Source: FW021-bin31 sp964467635 (lineage in GTDB: Bacteria; Bacteroidota; Bacteroidia; Chitinophagales; Chitinophagaceae). Taken from it: 10,641 bases of DNA. The notes beneath the pieces were generated by a model. The model saw only the letters and a list, made by a program, of their open reading frames with translations. It was not told the origin of the DNA and did not search any database. Below, one piece after another: positions 1 to 6,063 of the stretch. Within the stretch, counting starts at the first letter, position 1. The number at the start of each line of letters is the position of its first letter. The stretch spans positions 1 to 10,641 of the forward strand of contig CAYXRN010000112.1 in assembly GCA_964467635.1 (NCBI GenBank), in the 5' to 3' direction. Made by a program: the position numbers and the translations under genes.

Positions 1-43
1 AAGGCCTGTAATTGATTGTGATACATATGTTTATCCCAATAAA

Positions 44-436
44 TTATAAGATTATCTGCTCTACAAATTTGTGATAAATGGGCTTTGCACTCGCTCCGTG
101 TCCTCCATCGCTCAACTGATACGGTGGGTTTCCAACAATAACATCAAATTTCATATTAAACAATTTTTCGGGTTCATCGGTATGTATAAATTGATAAGCG
201 TGGGTTTCCAAAAGTTTTTCCCGTTCATACACTTCCCGGCTGGCGCCACAGTAAATACATTTCCCGGTTCGACTACGCTCACCGGACGACCAGGTATGTT
301 GTATTCTTTCAAAATGCACATTGCCCTGTTCATCATTAAAGTCTGTACAAAAAGAATATTTTCCGTTGGCTTTTTTAGAGCCATACAGGCTGCGGCGGCT
401 CATCAGGGCAGCACTGGTTTGATTCGGATGAAAACA
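44..436 (-). pseudogene. Internal fragment of an Eco57I-type restriction-modification DNA methylase
   Basis: This is a piece of a large restriction-modification protein of the Eco57I-methylase type, which methylates adenine N6 using SAM. The visible hallmark is the catalytic motif NPPYQ (motif IV), inside MKFDVIVGNPPYQLSDGG, followed by ASAKPIYHKFVEQ, the usual family sequence after it. Upstream lie a CIYC pair (Cys-x-x-Cys) and the stretch ETHAYQFIHTD, both familiar just before NPPY in this family. The open frame continues about 11 codons above the first Met (…NQTSAALMSRRSLY), so that Met is not a genuine start. Family members run to many hundreds of residues. Here both the SAM-binding half and the target-recognition half are absent, and similarity stops abruptly after KFVEQ around position 58. 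It is almost certainly non-functional. The family assignment rests on recognised motifs; the cause of the truncation is inference. Confidence 0.8.
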
Positions 437-537
437 TCAGAACGTATCTTTATGTAGCGGTAATCAACCTGTCAGAATATATCGCCGTACCTCCCGAAAC
501 CCTCACGACGACGCTCAAAAGATGGATTCCGCACGTA
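421..537 (+). pseudogene. Possible coding remnant in a different frame just before the 522 ORF
   Basis: This frame reads DSDENIRTYLYVAVINLS, then …PPETLTTTLKRWIPHV, and stops at 535-537. It looks like ordinary protein composition (alternating hydrophobic and charged residues, a Pro-Pro turn). It ends where the next frame, beginning at 522, becomes coding-like. Either the two are parts of one frameshifted gene or this is a chance reading. There is no convincing start codon, because the frame runs back into the antisense of the methylase fragment. I do not recognise the family. Confidence 0.3.
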
Positions 538-809
538 TAGAAATTGAAAAAGCCATCCCCCTGGATTCCACTTTAAGCCTCGAAACAAACATCAAAAAAG
601 GATTATTCATCTTTGAACCAATCATCAAAAAATATCCAGACTCATCAAAAATCTATCTTACCGCCCCGAAAGGCGAAGGCCGGATAGATAAGAAGCTGTT
701 TGAAGAAGCGGCCTCCGTTTTTAAAAAACAACTAGAGCAGATGCAGGTGGATACTGATGATTTTAAATTTAAGGAATTTAAAAGTGATAAAATGGACAAA
801 GAAAATTGA
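522..809 (+). CDS. Hypothetical protein, probably the 3' part of a broken gene
   Basis: Ninety-five codons from ATG at 522. The product is highly charged and lysine-rich, with no membrane segment or signal peptide. The middle reads EPIIKKYPDSSKIYLTAPKG, and residues 60-75 (EEAASVFKKQLEQMQV) look helical. The tail is acidic and basic (KFKEFKSDKMDKEN). I do not recognise the family and assign no function. The frame is open upstream of the Met back to a stop at 429-431, while the preceding 117 bases look coding in another frame, so this may be the C-terminal portion of a longer gene split by a frameshift. It lies between the methylase fragment and the nuclease-fold gene, in what looks like a decayed defence region. 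Alternatives are a small intact orphan gene, or a random ORF (less likely given its composition). Confidence 0.45.
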   Translation: MDSARIEIEKAIPLDSTLSLETNIKKGLFIFEPIIKKYPDSSKIYLTAPKGEGRIDKKLFEEAASVFKKQLEQMQVDTDDFKFKEFKSDKMDKEN

Positions 810-1113
810 TCGGATGGGAACGGAGTTTTGAGAGGAATAAAGTGAGCATTTTGCCATTAAACAAAAGAATCATACGAATATCAGGAAAATAAACGTATAT
901 TTTATCTGGTAGTTCTGTTTTATGGAATGGGGTATCCAGCACAAATTTGCAGAAATAAAATACGTGCTTATCTTAGTCATTCAGTAGCATGTTTTGGCAA
1001 TAGGAACCGCAGGAGCCGTACAAATCCTTGACCCATTAATAAATGCCACTTAGCAAATAAAATAGTAAGTTACCGCTATCCGGCGCTAAAAAAATATTTT
1101 AACTTAAAATCGA
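810..1113. other. 304-bp gene-free stretch
   Basis: No ORF with a plausible start and no strong hairpin is visible. One short plus-strand reading around 990-1055 (VLAIGTAGAVQILDPLINAT) has protein-like composition but is closed by stops on both sides and has no start, so it is at most a relic. The last 60 bases before the next gene are very A/T-rich and probably contain its promoter, but no clear TAnnTTTG element could be placed. Confidence 0.5.
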
Positions 1114-1812
1114 ATGGGAGAAAATAACCTACAGAATTTAGCTGCAATAAAAGCAACACCAAAAACTGGAGATGAATATCTGACCTATAATGAAAAAGGT
1201 ATAGGCTATTCTTTACTTGATTTTTGGCAATGGAGCGTTTCGGATATTTTGGACAACACAACGAGGGGGAAATTTGCAGAATTTATAGTGGGCACAGCAG
1301 TAAAAATGGACCCAAAGGAATTGTCTGGTGGGTGGGACGCATTTGATATAAAAACAGCTGGTGGAATTAAGATCGAAGTGAAATCTTCAGCTTACATCCA
1401 AAGCTGGAATCAGAAAAAGTACTCAGCCATTTCTTTTTCAATCAAAAAAACAAAATATTGGGATGCAGCTGATGGTGTATCAGACAATAAGGCGAAAAGA
1501 CACGCTGACTTATATGTTTTCTGTCTACTAAAAACCAAAAGTCAAGAAACCATCGATCCATTAAAATTAGAACAGTGGGAATTTTATATTTTGCCAACGT
1601 ACAAGCTAGATAATCATACAAGAAGCCAGATCTCCATAACATTAGATTCTTTACAAAAATTAACCGAAGCGGTCAGCTACAAAAAATTAAGAGCCGGTAT
1701 AGAAAAAAGTCATGCAGAACAGATCAACTATCAAAAAGATGAAAAAACCATAAAGGACCGGTCAACTGTAGAATTAGAGGAAAACTTTCTTTTCAAAAGC
1801 ACAAATCTGTAA
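1114..1812 (+). CDS. PD-(D/E)XK nuclease-fold protein, restriction-endonuclease-like
   Basis: 232 residues, probably cytosolic. The core reads as a PD-(D/E)XK nuclease: a helix with Glu56 in RGKFAEFIVGTA, then WDAFDI with Asp75 and Asp78, then the strand IKIEVKSSAYIQSW with the E-x-K pair Glu88/Lys90. The order E…D…ExK fits the metal-binding site of this fold. After the core come the conserved stretches RHADLYVFCLLK (129-140), LEQWEFYILPT (152-162) and SQISITLDSLQKLTEAVSY (171-189). I know this pattern from restriction-endonuclease-like hypothetical proteins in many bacteria. The C-terminal 40 residues are Lys/Glu-rich and probably not part of the fold. No cognate methylase, helicase or specificity gene is intact here; only a methylase fragment lies about 700 bp away on the other strand. 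The gene is noticeably more A/T-rich than the reductase gene downstream, as acquired defence genes often are. The fold is well supported by motif; a restriction or anti-phage role is inference. Confidence 0.72.
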   Translation: MGENNLQNLAAIKATPKTGDEYLTYNEKGIGYSLLDFWQWSVSDILDNTTRGKFAEFIVGTAVKMDPKELSGGWDAFDIKTAGGIKIEVKSSAYIQSWNQKKYSAISFSIKKTKYWDAADGVSDNKAKRHADLYVFCLLKTKSQETIDPLKLEQWEFYILPTYKLDNHTRSQISITLDSLQKLTEAVSYKKLRAGIEKSHAEQINYQKDEKTIKDRSTVELEENFLFKSTNL

Positions 1813-2286
1813 AATTAAATTAGGTTAAGGACTAATGGGCGAAGCAACCGTATTTTCACGCGTTTAATACAGGCATGCCTTTCCGATGCATATGTATCTG
1901 TATACCTTATTGCACAGTTAACAATTACAGCTACACAAAATTTGGCATCAAGAGTACTCTTTAAGGTTATATCATAGACGAACCTGGTTCACCCAATTTA
2001 TCCATCATCCCTTTCGAAAATAGAGATAGGGCTTATAACAGGTCTGATACTCCCTCCATGTCTCCTTTACCTATTTTCCGGTATCCTACTCAAAATACAA
2101 GACACGGCCCTGTGGAGCTTCTGAAGAATGGAAACCTGAAGGTTGTTTGTACTGGAAACACCCCGGACAAATGGCATTAGCCTTTCTGGAAGGGTCAATC
2201 TGAATTTTGGCTACAATAAAAGTAGATTCGGTTATACCTGATTCTTTACCCTTTCGCACCTTTGCATAAAAATAAAAATTTATAGT
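1813..2286. other. 474-bp stretch without an intact gene; possible decayed remnants
   Basis: Several stop-bounded readings look weakly coding but none has a start. On the minus strand, roughly 2086-2280 stays open for about 64 codons and includes FYAKVRKGKESGITE and ANAICPGCFQYKQPSG. On the plus strand, around 2165-2230, NGISLSGRVNLNFGYNKS has the alternating pattern of an outer-membrane beta strand. These cannot both be genes, and I could not assign either. The sequence up to 2286 must include the promoter of the reductase gene: a TTTG sits at about 2260-2264 in a weak CACCTTTG match to the Bacteroidetes -7 element. Confidence 0.35.
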
Positions 2287-3213
2287 ATGCCCAATAACAA
2301 TTTATCTAGAGAGGATACCAAATTTAAAACCACAAGCTTAGCCAGCCATCAGGTAAACCGCATCGGTTTCGGTGCCATGCAGCTCCCCGGGCCCGGCGTT
2401 TGGGGACCTCCCCATGAGCGGGAAACAGCGCTTGCCGTGCTGCGAAAAGCCATAAAGTTAGGAGTTAATCACATTGATACGGCACAGTTTTATGGACCGG
2501 ACGTCGCCAATGAATTAATCAGAGAAGCCCTATATCCCTATCCCAAAAACCTAGTAATGGTCAGCAAGATAGGCGCCGAACGGGATAGTAAAGGCGGCTG
2601 GATTCCAACACAGCGCCCCGAACAATTACGTGCAAGCGTAGAAGATAACCTACGCAGCCTTGAAATCGATCGCCTGCATGTCGTGAACCTTCGTTTGATG
2701 GATGCCATCCCCGGAGGCCCTCCGGTTCCTGAGGACCAACAAGTCATTCTTGAGGATCAAATAGCAGAAATGCTCGACCTGCGCCGCGAGGGCAAAATAG
2801 AAAATTTCGGTATCAGCAATGCCAATATGGACCAACTTCAACAGGCATTACCAGCTGGCATCGCCTGTGTGCAAAATGCTTACAGTCTGCTTAATCGGAA
2901 AGATGAACAGATGTTGGAATTATGTCTTGAAAAGAAAGTTGCCTGGGTACCTTTCTTTCCATTGGGTTCCGCCGGAATTCCGGGAATAGCCCAAGTAAAC
3001 AAGCATCCGTTGGTAATTCAGATTGCTCAGCAGCTGGGGGCTACGCCGGCACAAATCGGACTGGCCTGGCTGCTCGCCCATGCGCCCCATATTTTACTGA
3101 TACCGGGCACTTCCAATCCGGCGCATTTAATTGAGAACATGGCTTCAGGTAATATTTTCCTAGACCGAGAAGCCATGGAATCATTGAACCAATTGGCTGT
3201 AGAAAAAGAGTGA
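2287..3213 (+). CDS. Aldo/keto reductase, YdbC/PdxI-like (pyridoxal reductase type)
   Basis: 308 residues, a cytosolic NADPH-dependent (beta/alpha)8-barrel oxidoreductase. Family signatures in order: NRIGFGAMQLPGPGVWGP (24-41), LGVNHIDTAQFYG with catalytic Asp64 and Tyr69, VSKIG with catalytic Lys94, the RSLEIDRLHVVNLR strand (123-136), IENFGISN, and near the C terminus LLIPGTSNPAHLIENMAS, which binds the cofactor phosphate. The sequence matches E. coli YdbC (PdxI) along its whole length, including AMQL.GPGV.GP, VNHID, REALYPY, VPFFPLG, ATP.Q..LAWLL and LLIPGTS. PdxI reduces pyridoxal to pyridoxine in vitamin B6 salvage; whether this homologue shares that substrate is inference. The fourth tetrad residue, usually His, aligns with Arg136 of VVNLR, as I recall it does in YdbC. 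An AraC-family regulator follows 55 bp downstream on the same strand and may control it. The first 20 residues are variable, so a later start cannot be excluded. Confidence 0.88.
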   Translation: MPNNNLSREDTKFKTTSLASHQVNRIGFGAMQLPGPGVWGPPHERETALAVLRKAIKLGVNHIDTAQFYGPDVANELIREALYPYPKNLVMVSKIGAERDSKGGWIPTQRPEQLRASVEDNLRSLEIDRLHVVNLRLMDAIPGGPPVPEDQQVILEDQIAEMLDLRREGKIENFGISNANMDQLQQALPAGIACVQNAYSLLNRKDEQMLELCLEKKVAWVPFFPLGSAGIPGIAQVNKHPLVIQIAQQLGATPAQIGLAWLLAHAPHILLIPGTSNPAHLIENMASGNIFLDREAMESLNQLAVEKE

Positions 3214-3268
3214 TTTCGGATTTTTCTTTTTACTTTTATAAAATATCGCATTTTGTAAAAACAGAGAC

Positions 3269-4189
3269 ATGGACAAACAACCAATTCACCGGCTACAATC
3301 CATCACTGAAGCGCACCGAATGAGGGGCATACCATCCCCAGAACACCCGCTGATCAGTGTGATTGATATAGAAACACTGCAATATGATCCCACCGGTGAA
3401 TTGGAAACATTAATGTATGATTTTTACTCTATTGCGCTGAAAAGAAATTGTAAAGGAAAATTCAGGTACGGTCAACAACAATACGACTTTGACGAGGGAG
3501 TGATGGTCTTTATCGCCCCTCATCAGGTATTTGAGATGAAGCATGCTCCTGAAGAAGACAAAAGGCATTCAGGCTGGTTGTTACTGGTGCATCCCGACTT
3601 GTTATGGAACACGCCTCTGGCCCAAAAAATCCAACAATATGAATATTTTGGCTATGCGGTAAACGAAGCTTTATTCCTTTCCGACAAGGAAGAGACTGTC
3701 ATCATCAACCTCCTTCAAAACATCCGACAGGAATATCAAAACCGGATGGACCATTTCAGCCGGGAGGTAATTATCGCGCAACTTGAATTGCTGTTCACCT
3801 ATTCAGAAAGATTTTATCATCGACAATTTCTTACTCGAAAAATCACCAACCACACCATCCTTGACCGATTAGAAAAACTGCTTTCAGATTACTTCAACAA
3901 CGATACTATAACACTAAAAGGCCTGCCATCTGTACAATTTGTAGCAGATTCTTTAAATGTGTCCCCCAGTTATTTAAGTGGGTTATTAAAAGTATTGACC
4001 GGGCAAAGCACGCAGCAACACATTCATAACAAGCTCATAGAAAAGGCCAAAGAGCAATTGTCCACTACAAATTTAACCATAAGTGAAATTGCTTATGAAT
4101 TGGGATTTGAGCATTCCCAATCTTTCAGCAAGTTATTTAAAAGCAAAACCTGTCAGACGCCCTTGGCATTTAGGGCATCATTTAACTAA
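3269..4189 (+). CDS. AraC-family transcriptional regulator
   Basis: 306 residues. The C-terminal third carries the two helix-turn-helix motifs of AraC/XylS proteins: the first in PSVQFVADSLNVSPSYLSGL (220-239), the second in LTISEIAYELGFEHSQSFSK (269-288), ending with the family signature around FKSKTCQTPLAFR (290-302). The first 180 residues form an effector-sensing domain with a cupin-like beta-rich pattern (FRYGQQQYDFDEGVMVFIAPHQ is a string of short strands) followed by helices at 140-185 that probably dimerise. The start at 3269 is preceded by the A-rich leader AAAACAGAGAC, usual for this phylum. It lies 55 bp after the aldo/keto reductase and converges on the HxlR gene. In Bacteroidetes such regulators often sit beside the oxidoreductase they control, so regulation of the upstream reductase is a reasonable guess but is not shown by the sequence. 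Confidence 0.9.
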   Translation: MDKQPIHRLQSITEAHRMRGIPSPEHPLISVIDIETLQYDPTGELETLMYDFYSIALKRNCKGKFRYGQQQYDFDEGVMVFIAPHQVFEMKHAPEEDKRHSGWLLLVHPDLLWNTPLAQKIQQYEYFGYAVNEALFLSDKEETVIINLLQNIRQEYQNRMDHFSREVIIAQLELLFTYSERFYHRQFLTRKITNHTILDRLEKLLSDYFNNDTITLKGLPSVQFVADSLNVSPSYLSGLLKVLTGQSTQQHIHNKLIEKAKEQLSTTNLTISEIAYELGFEHSQSFSKLFKSKTCQTPLAFRASFN

Positions 4190-4256
4190 GAAAGTCATTG
4201 CCAACGGTTATTGCTGACTAAGCTAAGAGATTGCAACCGATGCCGGCCGGAGAAAA

Positions 4257-4622
4257 TTACTTATCTTTTCCGATTGCAGCCTTACGATGTTCTAGCCCCC
4301 ACTCCAACATGGCATTTACGACCTTTTCGAACGCTTTACCAGACTTTGTTAATTTATATTCTATACTGACCGGAATAGTATCATAAACAATTCTTGTAAC
4401 GATTCCATTGGCTTCCAGGTCTCGCAATTGCTTCGACAACATCCGGGAGTTTATTTTCGGGATTTCCTTTGCTAATTCACCATATCGTTTTTTACCAAAA
4501 AACAGGGACGCGATAATTGGCATCTTCCATTTTCCATTAATCACGTTCAAAGTCTCATTGACAGCTAAAATATAGCTCGTTGAACAATCGCTAATACTTT
4601 TCAAATCTGAAATCTTAGTCAT
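4257..4622 (-). CDS. HxlR-family (DUF24) winged-helix regulator, YtfH/QorR-like
   Basis: 121 residues, the usual length of HxlR regulators. The core is INGKWKMPIIASLFFGKKRY (29-48), the recognition-helix region EIPKINSRMLSKQLRDLEAN (53-72), and a beta wing ending YDTIPVSIEYKLTKSGKA. A single cysteine, Cys13, sits just before the first helix. This matches the N-terminal redox-sensing cysteine of family members such as YodB, HypR and QorR, which respond to quinones, diamide or other electrophiles. The gene diverges from a QorB-like quinone reductase across 124 bp, the same pairing as ytfH/qorB in E. coli and qorR/qor2 in Corynebacterium. It therefore most likely represses the reductase and itself until Cys13 is modified. 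The family is certain; the inducer and repressor role are inferred from the neighbour and the cysteine. Confidence 0.92.
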   Translation of the reverse strand: MTKISDLKSISDCSTSYILAVNETLNVINGKWKMPIIASLFFGKKRYGELAKEIPKINSRMLSKQLRDLEANGIVTRIVYDTIPVSIEYKLTKSGKAFEKVVNAMLEWGLEHRKAAIGKDK

Positions 4623-4653
4623 AACCTGTCGTTTTTGTTGCCACTATACTTTC

Positions 4654-4667
4654 GTAAAGTACTTTAC
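4654..4667. promoter_or_regulatory. Perfect 14-bp palindrome, likely HxlR operator 1
   Basis: GTAAAGTACTTTAC is a perfect inverted repeat with no spacer. It lies 31 bp upstream of the HxlR start, immediately downstream of that gene's likely -7 element. The AGTACTT half recurs at 4676-4682, so 4658-4664 and 4676-4682 also form a wider inverted pair. HxlR dimers bind such A/T-rich dyads with GTA/TAC ends. Confidence 0.7.
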
Positions 4668-4698
4668 AAAGGTACAGTACTTACTTTTGTAAAGCAAA
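4667..4698 (-). promoter_or_regulatory. Putative Bacteroidetes-type promoter of the HxlR gene
   Basis: Read on the minus strand, TTTG (complement of 4695-4698) and TACCTTTG (complement of 4667-4674, a full match to TAnnTTTG) are separated by 20 bp, the expected spacing for the major Bacteroidetes sigma factor. Transcription would start near 4660, inside the palindrome, so a bound regulator would block its own gene. Confidence 0.55.
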
Positions 4699-4703
4699 AG
4701 TAA
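4681..4703. promoter_or_regulatory. 9-bp inverted repeat with 5-bp spacer, likely HxlR operator 2
   Basis: TTACTTTTG and CAAAAGTAA are perfect arms (4681-4689 and 4695-4703) around TAAAG. The site covers the -33 regions of both divergent promoters and ends one base before the TAATTTTG element of the reductase gene. Its outer halves resemble those of the 14-bp palindrome, suggesting two binding sites for the same regulator. Confidence 0.65.
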
Positions 4704-4712
4704 ATAATTTTG
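4686..4712 (+). promoter_or_regulatory. Putative promoter of the quinone reductase gene
   Basis: TAATTTTG at 4705-4712 matches the -7 consensus TAnnTTTG. The nearest TTTG (4686-4689) is only 15 bp upstream, shorter than the usual 17-23, so this promoter may be weak or depend on another -33 element. It overlaps the 9-bp inverted repeat. Confidence 0.45.
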
Positions 4713-4746
4713 CGGCAACAAAATACTTAATAAAAAAACAAAAACA

Positions 4747-5616
4747 ATGAGTAAAATCTTAGTAACAGGGGCAACCGGACATTTAGGAACAGCGGTGGTT
4801 AATCAGCTGGTAAAAAACACAAACCCCAACAATATCGTGGCATTAGCACGCGATGAAAACAAAGTAAAGTCATTGAAAGAAAAAGGTATCGAAGTCCGCT
4901 TAGGAACTTTTGACGACATGGCCTCGCTTGACAAAGCATTGCAGGGAATTGAAAAAATCTTTCTGATTTCTACGGCGGATCCGAACCGATTGCTACAACA
5001 TAAAAATGTGGTGGACGCTGCAAAAAAAGCAGACGTAAAATTTATTGCTTATACAAGTGCTCCGCTTAAGGATTTAAATTCACTTGTGGCGAAACCGTTG
5101 TTTGAAAGTCATTTTCAAACCGAAGACTACATCAAAAAAAGCGGTTTAGCCTATGCGTTTTTACGTAATACCATTTATGCAGATATGGTACCGTTTTATG
5201 TTGGGGAAAATGTGTTTGAAACAGGTATTTATCTTCCTACGGGAACTGCGAAGTTACCTTTTGCGTTACGAAGAGAAATGGGTGAAGGTGCGGCAAATTT
5301 ACTTTTACAAAGCGACTTACATCAAAATAAAGCGTATGACATCACGAATACCGAGTTGTATTCGTTTGACGATGTAGCCAAAGTACTTTCTGATTTGTCG
5401 GGTAAAATAGTCACTTATACCGATGCAGATGTAGATGAATTTAAGAAACTGCTGAAAGAGCGTAATGAGCCGGATCAAACTATTTTCATGTTTACCGCTC
5501 TCCTTACTGACTTCAAAAATCATCAGTTCGAAAAGACAACAAACGACTTGGAAGAATTGCTCGGCAGGCGGCCTGCTACCCTGAAAGAAGCGCTGAAAGA
5601 ATTATACAAACGATAA
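4747..5616 (+). CDS. NAD(P)H:quinone oxidoreductase, QorB/YtfG-like (NmrA-type SDR)
   Basis: 289 residues, close to E. coli QorB (286). The N terminus is a Rossmann nucleotide-binding motif, KILVTGATGHLGTAVVNQL (3-21, with the glycines of TGATGHLG), followed by VALARDENKVKSLKEKG, which positions the cofactor phosphate. Other NmrA/QorB landmarks are FDDMASLDKALQGIEKIFLIS (55-75), VKFIAYTSAP (96-105) and LAYAFLRNTIYADM (134-147). These atypical short-chain dehydrogenases lack the Tyr-x-x-x-Lys pair. QorB enzymes reduce quinones with NAD(P)H in the cytosol and protect against quinone or aldehyde stress. The leader AAAACA-ATG is typical of the phylum and supports the start. The divergent HxlR gene and the palindromes between them indicate quinone- or electrophile-induced derepression, by analogy with qorR/qor2. 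The exact substrate cannot be read from sequence. Confidence 0.88.
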   Translation: MSKILVTGATGHLGTAVVNQLVKNTNPNNIVALARDENKVKSLKEKGIEVRLGTFDDMASLDKALQGIEKIFLISTADPNRLLQHKNVVDAAKKADVKFIAYTSAPLKDLNSLVAKPLFESHFQTEDYIKKSGLAYAFLRNTIYADMVPFYVGENVFETGIYLPTGTAKLPFALRREMGEGAANLLLQSDLHQNKAYDITNTELYSFDDVAKVLSDLSGKIVTYTDADVDEFKKLLKERNEPDQTIFMFTALLTDFKNHQFEKTTNDLEELLGRRPATLKEALKELYKR

Positions 5617-5869
5617 AAAACAACAAAAACATTCACGACAATCCCAATTCAAAATTGAAATCACAAGTAGTCGCGGCGGCTGTATCTCCACGTGCCGGCG
5701 CGGCTTCAGCTTATATTCTTTCGAATTAGACGTAAGTGATAAACCAGCCCTTGATTTTAGCCATAATAGATTAAAGATCAAAATAGCTGACAATGAATAT
5801 CGTCCTGCCTTTAAAGGGAAAGCGTCAATTTGTTACAATCACAGAAAAACAAAAAGACCCGCCTCTAAC
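5617..5869. other. 253-bp stretch with no intact gene
   Basis: One plus-strand frame stays open from about 5620 to a stop near 5925 and has protein-like segments (FSLYSFELDVSDKPALDFSH, then IKIADNEYRPAFKGKASI around 5775-5830). It has no start codon, and its last part overlaps a minus-strand remnant. It may be a truncated gene relic. I see no clear terminator for the quinone reductase gene. The block near 5670-5705 is unusually G/C-rich (GTCGCGGCGGC, GCCGGCGCGGC) for this window. Confidence 0.35.
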
Positions 5870-6063
5870 CTACCCTTTACACCGTTCAATCCCCTCCTGA
5901 ATACCCACTACTGTTTCGCGGGCTAGATATTTTAATCCGGCCGTTATACGGGCGGCCTGCACCTTTTCGGTAAACGGTTTGATTTTTTCAAAATAGTTGT
6001 CAAAAGCAGTTTGACAGTCATCATTTGAATCAACTACTTCGTTTTGAACGCGTACTAAAATTG
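5870..6063 (-). pseudogene. Start-less coding remnant downstream of the flavoprotein gene
   Basis: The minus strand reads RVQNEVVDSNDDCQTAFDNY, then FEKIKPFTEKVQAARITAG, then LKYLARETVVGIQEGIERCK and a TAG at 5870-5872. Composition is strongly protein-like: amphipathic helical pattern and no rare-codon clusters. The frame remains open upstream into the flavoprotein gene but contains no ATG, GTG or TTG that would give a sensible start. It begins right where the flavoprotein stop lies, in another frame. Either it is the 3' part of a gene whose 5' end was lost, or it starts from a non-standard codon coupled to the upstream stop. I do not recognise the family. Confidence 0.45.

Noticed and set aside
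440..453. 14-bp exact repeat GAACGTATCTTTAT at 440-453 and 8723-8736, with a shorter echo at 8939-8948
   Set aside because: A 14-mer repeated once in 10.6 kb is not far from chance, and the surrounding sequences do not match.
71..457. 128-codon plus-strand ORF opposite the methylase fragment
   Set aside because: The opposite strand has the unmistakable NPPYQ methylase sequence; this reading is its shadow.
990..1055. Short reading VLAIGTAGAVQILDPLINAT
   Set aside because: Bounded by stops on both sides, no start, too short to assign.
2086..2280. Minus-strand open frame with CPGC and a start resembling the arm-binding region of tyrosine integrases (FYAKVRKGKES)
   Set aside because: No start codon, resemblance limited to a few residues, and plus-strand readings in the same place look equally protein-like.
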